A program made the position numbers and the translations under genes. From Dunaliella salina (lineage: Eukaryota > Chlorophyta > Chlorophyceae > Chlamydomonadales > Dunaliellaceae), in the NCBI GenBank assembly GCA_002284615.2, contig MU069572.1, forward strand, positions 483,162 to 500,212: a stretch of DNA of 17,051 nt, given 5' to 3'. Below, one piece after another: positions 10,401 through 16,410 of the stretch (position 1 is the first letter of the stretch; each line of letters begins with the position of its first letter). Below the pieces are notes generated by a model. That model did no database searches and was not told the DNA's origin. It saw only the letters and a list, made by a program, of their open reading frames with translations.

Positions 10401-12670
10401 GGGTTTCTTTTGTCACGGTACCAAGCAGCCAAGCTATTGTCGTGAAAAGATCACAGGGGATGCTTGCGGCACCAATGACTCTGCACCACGAAATATTCAA
10501 AGCAGGACGTAAACACCCCAAGGTTACAAGGTTACAAGGTTACACAAGGTTACAAGGCCTCCAGCCAAAACGACTGACTGCTAGCAGGACGTAAACACCC
10601 CAAGGAAATGAGATATGGATGAAACGAGGAATGGACCTCAGTGCCCTCACTAATTGAGCAGCTCATGCTTGCTAAGAGTACTAATGAGTCAACTCAGACC
10701 TCCGCTGCATGAATGAGCTCAGCAGCAGAGGCAATTTGTGCACTTGTTTTCTGGTGAATTGCTCTGTCACCACACAACATGTGAGTTTTACTATTGAGAA
10801 GCTAAGTATTCTCACAAAAATTTTCAGGTTCTGAGCCACGTACATGGAGGGGGTAGTGGAGGAGAAGGAGGTCGTGCATTGGGAGTAGCAGGACTCAGCG
10901 GAGGGGGGATGGGTGGCAGTGGCGGGCTGTATGGTGGCGGGGAGGGTGGCAGTGGGGATGGTTGAGGAAGGTAAGGAGGCAGGGCTGCAGGAACAAGCAA
11001 ACAGGGATGCATACAGTTGGTCAAGAGCAAATAATGTCACCTGAGTGTTCAGCTTTAATGGGCAGCATGCTTCCTCATCCTCACTCCCCAGAAGCTTACA
11101 AGCCTTAAATTCCCACACATAGCCTCTTATAACAACAACATTGATGATGATGCCCGTATGGCTTCATGGCTTCATCAAAGCATGTCTCTAGCCACATGGT
11201 TGTGCATGCAAACATGCACTAAATCTAGAGGACTGCACTTCATTGTGCAAAAAGCAGTCGGAGCTACGTACGTGGAGAGGGTGGCGGAGGGGAAGAAGGT
11301 GGTGGGTAGGGAAGGGCAGGACTTAGTAGTGGGGGGCTGGGTGGCGGCAGAGGCGGTGGCAGTGGGGAGGGGGAAGGAGGGGAGGGAAGCATGGCTGCAG
11401 GAACAGGCAAAGAAGGATGCAATCATTTTGTCATCAGCGTGTTCAGTTCTTATGTGCAGCAAGCTTCACCATCCTCGCTTTCAAGGAATTTACAAGCCTT
11501 ACATTCCTGCAAACAACCACTCTTAACAACTTCACAGGTACTGATGTCTGTATGAGGTCATCAGGGCCTGAAGCCACTTTACTGCACATGCTAACACGCA
11601 TAAAATCAAGAACTCAGCACCTCCTCTTACAGAATGCAGTCACATACGTGGAGGGGGTGGCGGAGGAGAACGAGGGGGTGGGTAAGGAGGGACGGGACTG
11701 GGCTGAGGGGGGCTGGGTGGTGGTGGTGAGCTGGTTGGTGGCGGGGAGGGTGGCAGTGGGGATGGGGGAGGAGGAGAGGGAGGCATGGCTGCAGAAACAG
11801 GCATATAGGGATGCATACAGGGTTACAGAGGAAAAGGCCTTCAGTCGAAACGCGCGACTGCTAGCCTGCTCATTAGGCTGCAGAGACAGGCATATAGGGA
11901 TGCATACAAAATCGGTCAAGAGCAATGATATTTTCATCAGCATGTTCAGCTTTAATGTGCAGCGTGCTTCATCATCCACACTCCTTAGCTTACAAGCCTG
12001 ACATTCCCGCAAACAACCTCTCATTAGAATTTCTTGGACAGTGATGTAAAGGTGAGGTCATCAGCATGTCTAGCACGTCTACACAGCCACTTGGTTGCAA
12101 ACACAAATAAAATCAAGAACTCTGCCCTTCATCATGCAGAAAGCAGTCAGAGCCACGCACGTGCAGGAGGTGGCGAAGGAGAATCAGAGGTGGGGTAAGG
12201 AGGTGAAGGACTTGGCGAAGGGGGGCTGGGCGGGGAAGGTGGCGGTGGGGATGGGGAAGGAGGGGAAGGTGGCAAGGCTGCAGGAATAGGCACACCAGGG
12301 CGTGCATTCAATCAGCCAAGAAAGCAGAAAGATGCATGTTTGGCGCAGATTGCAGCATGCTTCAATATCTCAATAACTTCATGGACAGTGATGCCCATAC
12401 GAGATCAACACAGCATCTTTTATCAAGCAGCTAGAGGTAGCCACTTGATTGCCCATGCAAAGAAGCACAAAACAGCCAAGAACTTTGAATGCTATTGACT
12501 ACAAACTTCATGATGCAGAAAACAGAGCCACATACATGGAGGGGGTGTCGGAGGAGAAGGAGGTGGTGGGTAAGGGGGGGCAGGACTTGGTGGAAGGGGG
12601 CTAGGTGGCAAGCTGGGTGGTTGTGGATAGGGTGGCAGTGGGGATGGGGGAGGAGGGGATGGAGGCATGG
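5240..12670 (-). CDS. Multi-exon proline-rich HRGP/pherophorin-like gene (nine exons seen, 5' end missing)
   Basis: Model: complement of exons 12536-12670, 12161-12277, 11648-11788, 11272-11394, 10844-10984, 9451-9588, 8570-8689, 7846-8019 and 5240-6396. The eight upstream exons each begin after GCAG and mostly end before GTACGTGG-like donors. All have lengths divisible by three and are phase 1 on both sides, so any number can be joined in frame. The joined frame has no internal stop and gives about 747 residues of Ser/Pro-rich rod (SPPPP, SPLPPSPPP), then 12-residue PAPFPPPP repeats, then a roughly 62-residue region with seven cysteines. Such rods are hydroxylated and glycosylated in algal extracellular-matrix proteins. 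The first exon here still has an upstream acceptor, so a signal-peptide exon must lie beyond 12670 and was not found. Pherophorin end domains were not seen, so the family name is tentative. Confidence 0.65.
5573..6345 (-). repeat. 36-bp coding minisatellite (12-residue period)
   Basis: On the plus strand the unit approximates GGAGGCGCGGGAGGTGGAGG plus AAATGGGGCAGGTGTT, 36 bp. On the minus strand it encodes TPAPFPPPPAPP. Most units keep exact 36-bp spacing, and departures stay in multiples of three, which indicates constraint on the minus-strand frame. The five N positions all fall inside this array, as expected where reads from near-identical units were merged. Confidence 0.85.
6366..7240. 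repeat. 91-bp tandem array carrying repeated splice-acceptor sequence
   Basis: The anchor TCAGGGTGTTGAGGGGCTGC recurs at 6381, 6473, 6564, 6655, 6746, 6837, 6928, 7015, 7106 and 7201; intervals are 91-92 bp except 87 and 95 at the outer end. On the minus strand each unit contains a pyrimidine-rich tract, GCAG, and the first codons of the terminal exon (PQHPEPPAPF). As 91 is not divisible by three, reading through consecutive units hits a stop, so only the last acceptor (6397) opens the long frame. The array is therefore best read as intronic. Units at 6473-6746 alternate between GTCTAGAAAAGAAGGG and GACTAGAAAACAAGGG variants, a 182-bp higher-order period. Confidence 0.9.
7362..7443. repeat. 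(CA)41 microsatellite
   Basis: Pure CA/AC dinucleotide run of about 82 bp inside the presumed last intron of the minus-strand gene. The flanking frames rich in alternating Thr/His or Val/Cys are artefacts of it. Confidence 0.97.
7444..7845. other. Intron sequence, no further feature
   Basis: Part of the 1449-bp interval between the 7846 donor and the 6397 acceptor. Short GTCAGCAGG motifs recur near 7488 and 7518. No open frame with recognisable content. Confidence 0.5.
7846..8019 (-). CDS. Proline-rich exon 8 (174 nt)
   Basis: Longest of the eight short exons, 58 codons equivalent, phase 1 on both sides. Acceptor GTCGTGCAG before 8019, donor CCAG/GTTTGTG after 7846. The donor differs from the GTACGTGG donors of its siblings, and the extra length is extra exon 3' end (SPLPTSPPLSHP). 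Peptide style: LPPSPPPPSLL, SPPPPSPPHPP, SPPPPSPAPP. Its last base G plus CC of the terminal exon makes Ala. Confidence 0.7.
8173..8530. repeat. Four tandem ~92-bp intronic units
   Basis: CACATAGYAGGCATTCATGT starts units at 8173, 8265, 8357 and 8447. Each continues through CATATGAGATC, TTTGTGGTCGACCCC and CTTGATTGCCCTTG motifs. The last unit carries deletions. The CTTGATTGCNCATGCAAACA segment is also found once in the intron of most other exon units of this gene, so the array grew from intron sequence. Confidence 0.88.
8570..8689 (-). CDS. Proline-rich exon 7 (120 nt)
   Basis: Phase 1/1, no stop in the used frame. Acceptor GTTCATGCAG before 8689 and donor GTACGTGG after 8570. Encodes IHPPPPSPLPPSPPPPSPPP and a following PCSPPLSPAPLSPLSPPQ stretch. 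A lone Cys lies in the middle of the rod. Flanking intron sequence matches the other units, including the GGTCAAGGAC-like element upstream of the acceptor. Confidence 0.75.
8970..9110 (-). mobile_element. Tiny retroposon copy 2 with 41-bp target duplication
   Basis: A 59-bp insert (9011-9069) sits between 41-bp direct repeats 8970-9010 and 9070-9110 (offset exactly 100 bp, four mismatches; both begin TTTCCA and contain GGCTAACAAGCGCGGG). On the minus strand it reads CAGCAGTCATGCTCTTTGAC, GAGTGGCTCTTTCC, then a TTGTAAACCTGTAAACCTG tail. The mismatches in the repeats suggest it is older than the copy at 10524. It lies in the intron between exons 6 and 7. Confidence 0.72.
9451..9588 (-). CDS. 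Proline-rich exon 6 (138 nt)
   Basis: Phase 1/1. Acceptor TTTTAATGCAG before 9588, which has lost part of the usual TTCCTGCAG consensus; donor GTACGTGG after 9451. The exon begins CT rather than CC, so its split codon with the preceding T makes Ser. Encodes IPSSPPPPSFLPSLPPPSPL, then PPPSPPPPSPAPSYPPPP. Confidence 0.75.
9727..10250. repeat. Degenerate ~105-bp intronic repeats with GCATGGTACA motif
   Basis: A block of about 55 bp, roughly GCATGGTACA followed by GATGCT, GGCATAC and CATCTCTGA elements, occurs near 9727, 9834, 9937, 10119 and 10196. Between the third and fourth, CTGACAGCCACTTT plus GTTTGCATGC repeats three times (about 9987-10090). All lie within the 1255-bp intron between exons 5 and 6, the longest of the inter-unit introns. 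Confidence 0.6.
10501..10605 (-). mobile_element. Tiny retroposon copy 3 with perfect 23-bp target duplication
   Basis: A 59-bp insert (10524-10582) is bracketed by perfect 23-bp direct repeats at 10501-10523 and 10583-10605, each beginning AGCAGGACGTAAACACC. On the minus strand the insert is AGCAGTCAGTCGTTTTGGCT, GGAGGCC, then TTGTAACC tail units. Identical target duplications imply this is the youngest copy in the window. Confidence 0.82.
10844..10984 (-). CDS. Proline-rich exon 5 (141 nt)
   Basis: Phase 1/1. Acceptor GTTCCTGCAG before 10984, donor GTACGTGG after 10844. Encodes LPPYLPQPSPLPPSPPPYSP, then PLPPIPPPLSP and an ATPNARPP stretch that breaks the Pro pattern. Tyr in YxPP contexts, as seen here and in siblings (PYPPPP), is typical of cross-linkable extensin-like proteins by general knowledge of the group. 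Confidence 0.78.
11272..11394 (-). CDS. Proline-rich exon 4 (123 nt)
   Basis: Phase 1/1. Acceptor GTTCCTGCAG before 11394, donor GTACGTAG after 11272. Encodes MLPSPPSPSPLPPPLPPPSP, then PLLSPALPYPPPSSPPPPSP. The surrounding intron shares the GCAGCAAGCTTCACCATCCT block and the CATGCAAACA block with neighbouring units, showing that exon and introns were duplicated together. Confidence 0.8.
11648..11788 (-). CDS. Proline-rich exon 3 (141 nt), acceptor region duplicated
   Basis: Phase 1/1. Donor GTATGTG after 11648; acceptor GTTTCTGCAG before 11788. Encodes MPPSPPPPSPLPPSPPPTSS, then PPPPSPPQPSPVPPYPPP. The last two exon bases, the acceptor and its upstream tract fall within a 33-bp target duplication made by the retroposon at 11820. 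A second acceptor-like copy therefore lies 88-89 bp upstream (minus strand). Using that copy would bring in an in-frame TAA directly after the junction. Confidence 0.78.
11787..11908 (-). mobile_element. Tiny retroposon copy 4, 33-bp target duplication covering a splice acceptor
   Basis: A 56-bp insert (11820-11875) lies between 33-bp direct repeats 11787-11819 and 11876-11908 (one mismatch; both begin GGCTGCAG and contain GGCATATAGGGATGCATACA). On the minus strand the insert reads GAGCAGGCTAGCAGTCGCGC, GTTTCGACTGAAGGCC, then a degenerate CTGTAACC tail. The equivalent position in the sister introns (from 10985, for instance) has a single uninterrupted copy. Confidence 0.78.
12161..12277 (-). 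CDS. Proline-rich exon 2 (117 nt)
   Basis: Shortest of the set, phase 1/1. Acceptor TATTCCTGCAG before 12277, donor GTGCGTGG after 12161 (one base off the GTACGTGG consensus). Encodes LPPSPPSPSPPPSPPSPPSP, then SPSPPYPTSDSPSPPPA. The TSD residues are the only acidic position in the short exons. Confidence 0.75.
12536..12670 (-). CDS. Proline-rich exon 1 of those visible (135 nt)
   Basis: Phase 1/1. Acceptor CTGTTCCTGCAG before 12670, donor GTATGTGG after 12536. Encodes MPPSPPPPSPLPPYPQPPSL, then PPSPLPPSPAPPYPPPPSPP. A good acceptor at its 5' side shows that it is not the first exon; the upstream donor was not located. The hAT element at 13078 lies in the presumed upstream intron or beyond the gene. 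Confidence 0.75.
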
Positions 12671-12946
12671 CTGCAGGAACAGAGAAACAAGAACCCGCAC
12701 AAAACTGGTCAATAAGTGGGCTCAAGGTGTTTTAGTATATCTGCAAAAGAGATAGTATATACTCAGTACATGCTCGTCAGTACCTGTATACAGTATTTTA
12801 GTATTAAACATAGACAACAAGTTCATCAACATCATTCTCAAGGTGGGTTGGACCTTTGACCCCCAGGGAATTACTCCTAATACTGCTGGATAGGATTATT
12901 GAGCCACTAAATCATCATTGCACATGCAGCCATCAACAATTGTGCC

Positions 12947-13069
12947 ATGGCTGAGCTGCTCCCAGCAATGATCTCAAAGGGGCAGGCTGGAGGTCCCCAT
13001 GGGTATCTGGCTGCTAGGTTTTGTGCAAACACTGGTGGCACTTGTGGCTACCCACTTCCAAAAAAGACC
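12947..13069 (+). other. Start of a small open frame interrupted by the hAT element
   Basis: ATG at 12947 in a GCCATGG context opens a frame of about 41 codons up to the hAT insertion site. If the element and one target-site copy are removed in thought, the frame stays open for a further 20 or so codons in the right flank before TGA. The peptide (MAELLPAMISKGQAGG start, one CGYP motif) resembles nothing I know. Length is within chance expectation. Confidence 0.15.
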
Positions 13070-14018
13070 ATTTTAATTAGGGTTCACACAACCGTTATAG
13101 TTATATATAATGTTATATTTATAACACAAGTATATTTGAGTTTGGATCTTGTTATTTTATACGTTATAAAGTTATATTTATATAACGTTGTAAATGACGT
13201 TATATATAACGTTATAAAATGTCATATTCGAAGAAGTTCACACTGAAGTTTCACGATTCCGTGGTTGCAACCCTTTGAGTTTCGTGACTGTGAGGTGCTC
13301 AGTCGAATTGATTAGGATGAGTGAATTTGGAAGTGGTGCTGAGGCAGGTTTGGGTGACGAGGGAGAGGTGGAGGATGAAGAAGAAGAGGCCAGGGAGGAC
13401 AAGGAGAAATTTGAGGCGCAGGAAAGTGCAGCACAGCTTAGGCAGACTAAGCTGAGCTCTATGTCCAGTGATGGGAGAGTCTGCGCTGAGTATTGGGCAT
13501 GGTTGAAGCCTGTGTTGATGAGGAAAGGCCCAGGCAAGCCTTTGCAGTGCAGGCTGGTGTGCAACAGGGGCGGGGAGGCAGTGTGTGGGAAGGACCTGGC
13601 CAGTGACAACCCTGCCGAGTCTGCCAGGGACCATTACACCATGTGGATTCAAGGGCCTACATGGAAGCAGGCCAAGCATCTCTGCGCGTTGAGCCTGGCA
13701 AGGAGCAGCAAGGGCAGCAGCAGCAGATGCTAGGCAAGCACACTTTCACAGGGAGCTTTGTATAAGGATGTTTAACGCGCTTGGCGCAAACTCTGACTTT
13801 CAGACACTCTTTTTTAATCACCATCTCATTTTCTGCTCAAAGTAAATTGGGTTAACGGTCTCTACTCATTGAGAGCTATCCAGAGATACCCTTGAAGTTG
13901 CGATTTGCTGAACTTGTAATCTGAGTATATAACGTATATAACATTTATAACGTTATATAATGTTATATAACGTGAAACCATTTCGCCACATAACGTTTCT
14001 GTGAACCCTAATTTTAAT
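13070..14018 (+). mobile_element. Non-autonomous hAT DNA transposon with 8-bp target duplication
   Basis: Element body 13078-14010 (933 bp). Ends are perfect 11-bp inverted repeats: TAGGGTTCACA at 13078-13088 and TGTGAACCCTA at 14000-14010. Both flanks carry ATTTTAAT (13070-13077 and 14011-14018), an exact 8-bp target duplication. Eight-base duplications plus (C/T)AGGG-type ends define the hAT superfamily (Ac/Tam3/hobo relatives). About 130 bp inside the left end and 90 bp inside the right end are rich in TATAACGTTATA palindromes (perfect copies at 13205-13216 and 13946-13957), probable subterminal transposase-binding sites. It is too short for a roughly 600-800-residue transposase, so it would depend on a partner elsewhere. 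Confidence 0.9.
13317..13733 (+). CDS. 138-residue ORF inside the hAT element, transposase N-terminal remnant
   Basis: The first ATG in the open frame is at 13317, and the frame ends with TAG at 13731-13733. An acidic Glu/Asp stretch spans residues 14-30. Then follow Trp60 and Trp62, Cys78, Cys82 and Cys90, and His106 and His121-x-Cys123. A tryptophan followed by Cys pairs and then His recalls the BED zinc finger that begins many hAT transposases, but the spacing (Cys-x3-Cys, His-x14-His) is off the canonical pattern and the call is tentative. The RNase-H-like catalytic core and the C-terminal dimerisation region are absent. The frame being intact suggests recent deletion from an autonomous parent, or a retained captured gene fragment. 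Confidence 0.5.
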   Translation: MSEFGSGAEAGLGDEGEVEDEEEEAREDKEKFEAQESAAQLRQTKLSSMSSDGRVCAEYWAWLKPVLMRKGPGKPLQCRLVCNRGGEAVCGKDLASDNPAESARDHYTMWIQGPTWKQAKHLCALSLARSSKGSSSRC

Positions 14019-14210
14019 CCTGCAAGTAATCAGTCACATAATCGAACATTTCCGGGGCCCTTTCAGAAACTGGAAAATTCGAAGAAAAAAATGAAGTCTG
14101 GAGGGCCCTCAAAATGTAACCAGCTTTCTAACGTAAAAGGAGGCCTGTTTTGCCCAGGGGCAAAGGTCTCTGGTGTCATACCACTCTTATAAGAGGCCCC
14201 GCTGGGGAGG

Positions 14211-14390
14211 ATGGCCCCCTGCTCAATATTAAGCAAATCAGGTGCAAGCAGGGATGCATCAGCAGGATCAGGAGCAGGAAATGGAGCTCAGGGCAAAGGC
14301 CTTGCAGAAGCCAATGCCCCAGCTGTCAGGCCTGTAGGTAGGCCAAGCATGGATCCTGCAACGCGCCCTGCTCCTGCCCCTGAGAAATAA
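14211..14390 (+). other. 59-codon open frame, low-complexity
   Basis: ATG at 14211 to TAA at 14388-14390. The peptide is rich in Ala/Gly/Ser/Pro (ASAGSGAGNGAQGKG, RPAPAPEK end). There is no recognisable domain, and chance occurrence in GC-rich DNA is a good explanation. Confidence 0.15.
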
Positions 14391-14396
14391 GTGAGT

Positions 14397-14560
14397 AGAC
14401 CTCATGCAAGTGCTTGTGTGCAAGCACGACCTGCACATAAGGTAAGACCTCGCACAAGTACCTTATGTGCAACCAGCACCTGCACATAAGGTAAGACCGC
14501 ACACGAGTACCTGATTTGCAAGCACCACCTCATGCAAGTACCTTCTGCGCAAGCAGCGCC
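14397..14560. repeat. ~48-bp tandem repeats with GTAAGACC and GCAAGTACC motifs
   Basis: AGACC motifs at 14397, 14445 and 14494 mark 48-49-bp units of the form AGACCTCNCNCAAGTACCTT, then GTGCAAGCAN and ACCTGCACATAAGGTA. A fourth, shortened unit follows. Fragments return at 14833-14900, between the copies of the larger duplication. Confidence 0.7.
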
Positions 14561-15070
14561 TGCAGAGCCAGAAACATTGCTTGTTCTTGCTCAGTGTCAG
14601 GCCACGCAGACAGTTTTCGACAGTCTTAGACAGTGTTAGCCTAGCTGTCATGCTTTTTATTGATGGCTCCTTTCTTGTAACGCTCGTAACCCTTGCTCAG
14701 CTGTCAGCGCACGTAGACAGTATGTCACTGCAGCTCTCAACCAGGATTCCAGTAACAAGTGCAGCAATGCAAGCAAGGGAGGCAGCAGCAAAGGCAGGAG
14801 GACAGCGGAGTTGGGTGCGCATGGAAGAGCTGCACACAAGTACTTATGTTGCAAGCAAGTACCAATCTTGCACAAGAAGTACTTATGTGCAAACACTACC
14901 TGCAGAGCCAGAAAGGTTGCTTGTTCTTGCTCAGCTGTCAGCCCACGCAGACACTGTGTCCTTGCAGCTCTCAACCAGCATTCCAGCAATAAATGCAGCA
15001 GTGCAAGCAAAGGGGGGGCAGCAGCGAAGGCAGGAGAGCAGCGGAGTTGGGTGCGCGTGGAAGAGCTGCG
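14561..15070. repeat. Two-copy tandem duplication (~235-bp offset)
   Basis: CTCAGCTGTCAGC at 14696 recurs at 14930 (offset 234), and the shared sequence runs to GGAAGAGCTGC at 14833 and 15070 (offset 236). The left part, starting TGCAGAGCCAGAAA, is at 14561 and 14901 (offset 340). The 106-bp difference between the two offsets equals the retroposon at 14614 plus its target duplication, so the duplication predates that insertion. Confidence 0.82.
14586..14720 (+). mobile_element. Tiny retroposon copy 5 with ~28-bp target duplication
   Basis: A 78-bp insert (14614-14691) is flanked by CTTGCTCAG...AGACAG direct repeats at 14586-14613 and 14692-14720 (one indel and a few substitutions). The plus strand reads TAGCTGTCATGCTTTTTATT, GATGGCTCCTTTC, then a TTGTAACGCTCGTAACC tail, clearly related to copy 2. 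It is the longest copy, extending the family body about 25 bp upstream. The second copy of the host duplication (14930 onward) is an empty site. Confidence 0.7.
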
Positions 15071-15168
15071 CAACCTCCAGGGTGAGGAGCACGTGAAGCT
15101 GCTGCTCAGAGTGCATTTGCGGCAAAGTACAAGCTGTGGAGCCCCTAGGGGAAGGAGTTTGCAATGTC

Positions 15169-15350
15169 AATTGAACAGCGGTACAGGTCCCTGGGTTGCT
15201 GTCCATTGAACAGCTGTACAAGTCCCTGGGTCGCTGTGCACTCGTGTGCGGGTGGCAATGCACTGCCAGCGGTTGTGCCCATTGAACAGCGGTACAAGTG
15301 CCAGCGGCTGTGTCCATTGAACAGCGGTACAAGTCCCTGGGTCGCTGTGC
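15169..15350 (+). repeat. ~37-bp repeats, ATTGAACAGCGGTACAAG type
   Basis: Copies start near 15169, 15207, 15279 and 15316, each ATTGAACAGCNGTACARGT followed in three cases by CCCTGGGTYGCTGT. The first pair is 38 bp apart and the last 37 bp, so frames are not conserved between units. In one frame the unit reads SIEQLYKSLGR, but no continuous protein results. Confidence 0.75.
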
Positions 15351-15522
15351 AGTTGTGTTGGTGGCACTGGTGTGGCAGCAAGTGTCTCGGAGTATCCAGA
15401 GCAGATCCTTACCTTTTTCTCCTCACCATGTTTTGTCCTTTCATACATCCCCTTTCATGGATCAAAACAACAACAAATAGTTTCCTTTTCTGTTTGAATT
15501 TCTCCCTCCATTTTACAAACAG

Positions 15523-15573
15523 GCTAGCAGTCAGTCGTTTTAACTGGAGGCTTTCTTTGCTGTAACCTGTAAC
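15523..15573 (+). mobile_element. Tiny retroposon copy 6, no target duplication seen
   Basis: The plus strand reads GCTAGCAGTCAGTCGTTTTA, ACTGGAGGCTTTCTTTGC, then a TGTAACCTGTAAC tail, nearly the reverse complement of copy 3. I found no convincing flanking direct repeat, so it may be the 3' part of a longer element or an old insertion. Confidence 0.6.
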
Positions 15574-15837
15574 ATATTTCCAGAGGAGGTCCAGCAAAGA
15601 CATTATAAGTGTTTACAGGCCTGGACTGATTCGCTGTTGGAGTCCACTCACCCTTCTTGCAGACTCGCTGCAAAAACAAATGAAGTTTGTGCAAAGATAA
15701 TTGTTTGGAGGGCCTTGCAAATGAGTGAAGTTTGCAAAGAAAATTGCTGACCAATAATGAGTTGACTTGGAGAGAGCTCGTGAAGTTGTAGTGCCTCAAA
15801 GTCAAAGCGTTCCAGTGATCTAAGGAAAAAATGGAAG

Positions 15838-16086
15838 ATGCAAGTGGAAGGTGCAAAGGCAGGCAAACCAGTTGTGCAATGCCTGCATGCAAGCCTCAGC
15901 TGTCATAAAAATCTTGGCAAAGCCCTTGAGGAAGCCACCCTGCAGCTGAATAAGAAATATCATAAAATCATCATGAAGGTGTTCAGCAGTGGCTGCTGCG
16001 CTGCCTCATGCTCACTGCATTGTTTGGCTCCTTCACCTGTCAGATCCAACTCCACTTCCTCAGCTTCATGCGCAAATTGCATATAG
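15838..16086 (+). other. Unrecognised 82-codon open frame
   Basis: ATG at 15838, stop at 16084-16086. The middle part (GKALEEATLQLNKKYHKII) has exon-like amphipathic composition, and the rest is Cys/Ser-rich. A GTGAGT donor-like sequence lies on the opposite strand near 15645, so either strand could hold an exon. No family recognised. Confidence 0.2.
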
Positions 16087-16087
16087 T

Positions 16088-16217
16088 TAGGGTTAAGATA
16101 AAGAGGGTTAAGAGGGTTGAGCATGTGGTAAAAGAGGATCAAAGAGCCTCTTTGGGGCACTTTAGCCCTCTTTGAAGCCTCTTTTGCCAACTCTTCAACC
16201 CTCATTTCACAACCCTA
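16088..16217. mobile_element. 130-bp foldback MITE with TAGGGTT ends
   Basis: Left end TAGGGTTAAGATAAAGAGGG, right end the reverse complement of TAGGGTTGTGAAATGAGGGT; inner arms AAAGAGG...CAAAGAGCC pair with a matching stretch at about 16150-16195, so the whole unit can fold back. Flanks are CATATAGT (left) and CATATATG (right), sharing six of eight bases, consistent with an old 8-bp duplication. The TAGGGTT start matches the hAT element at 13078. Confidence 0.6.
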
Positions 16218-16310
16218 CATATATGCTGTGTTGCTCGATGGCTTAAGAGTTGTTGGGCTGGGTTGAGCACAGGAACCCTTGCACTTCTGGGCACGTAGCA
16301 ACCCTGGAAG

Positions 16311-16410
16311 CTCATTAGCAATGATTATATTGCACCTCATTAGCAATGATTATATTGCACGTCATTAGCAATGATTATATTGCACCTCATTAGCAATGAT
16401 TATATTGCAC
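16311..16410. repeat. Four 25-bp tandem copies
   Basis: CTCATTAGCAATGATTATAT plus TGCAC is repeated at 16311, 16336, 16361 and 16386, with a single substitution (G for C at 16361). The near identity contrasts with the decayed satellites elsewhere and implies recent amplification or homogenisation. Confidence 0.97.

Noticed and set aside
14657..15073. 138-codon minus-strand Leu/Ala-rich ORF as a secreted or membrane protein
   Set aside because: Its two similar halves follow the 235-bp DNA duplication, and it crosses the retroposon insertion; no consistent topology.
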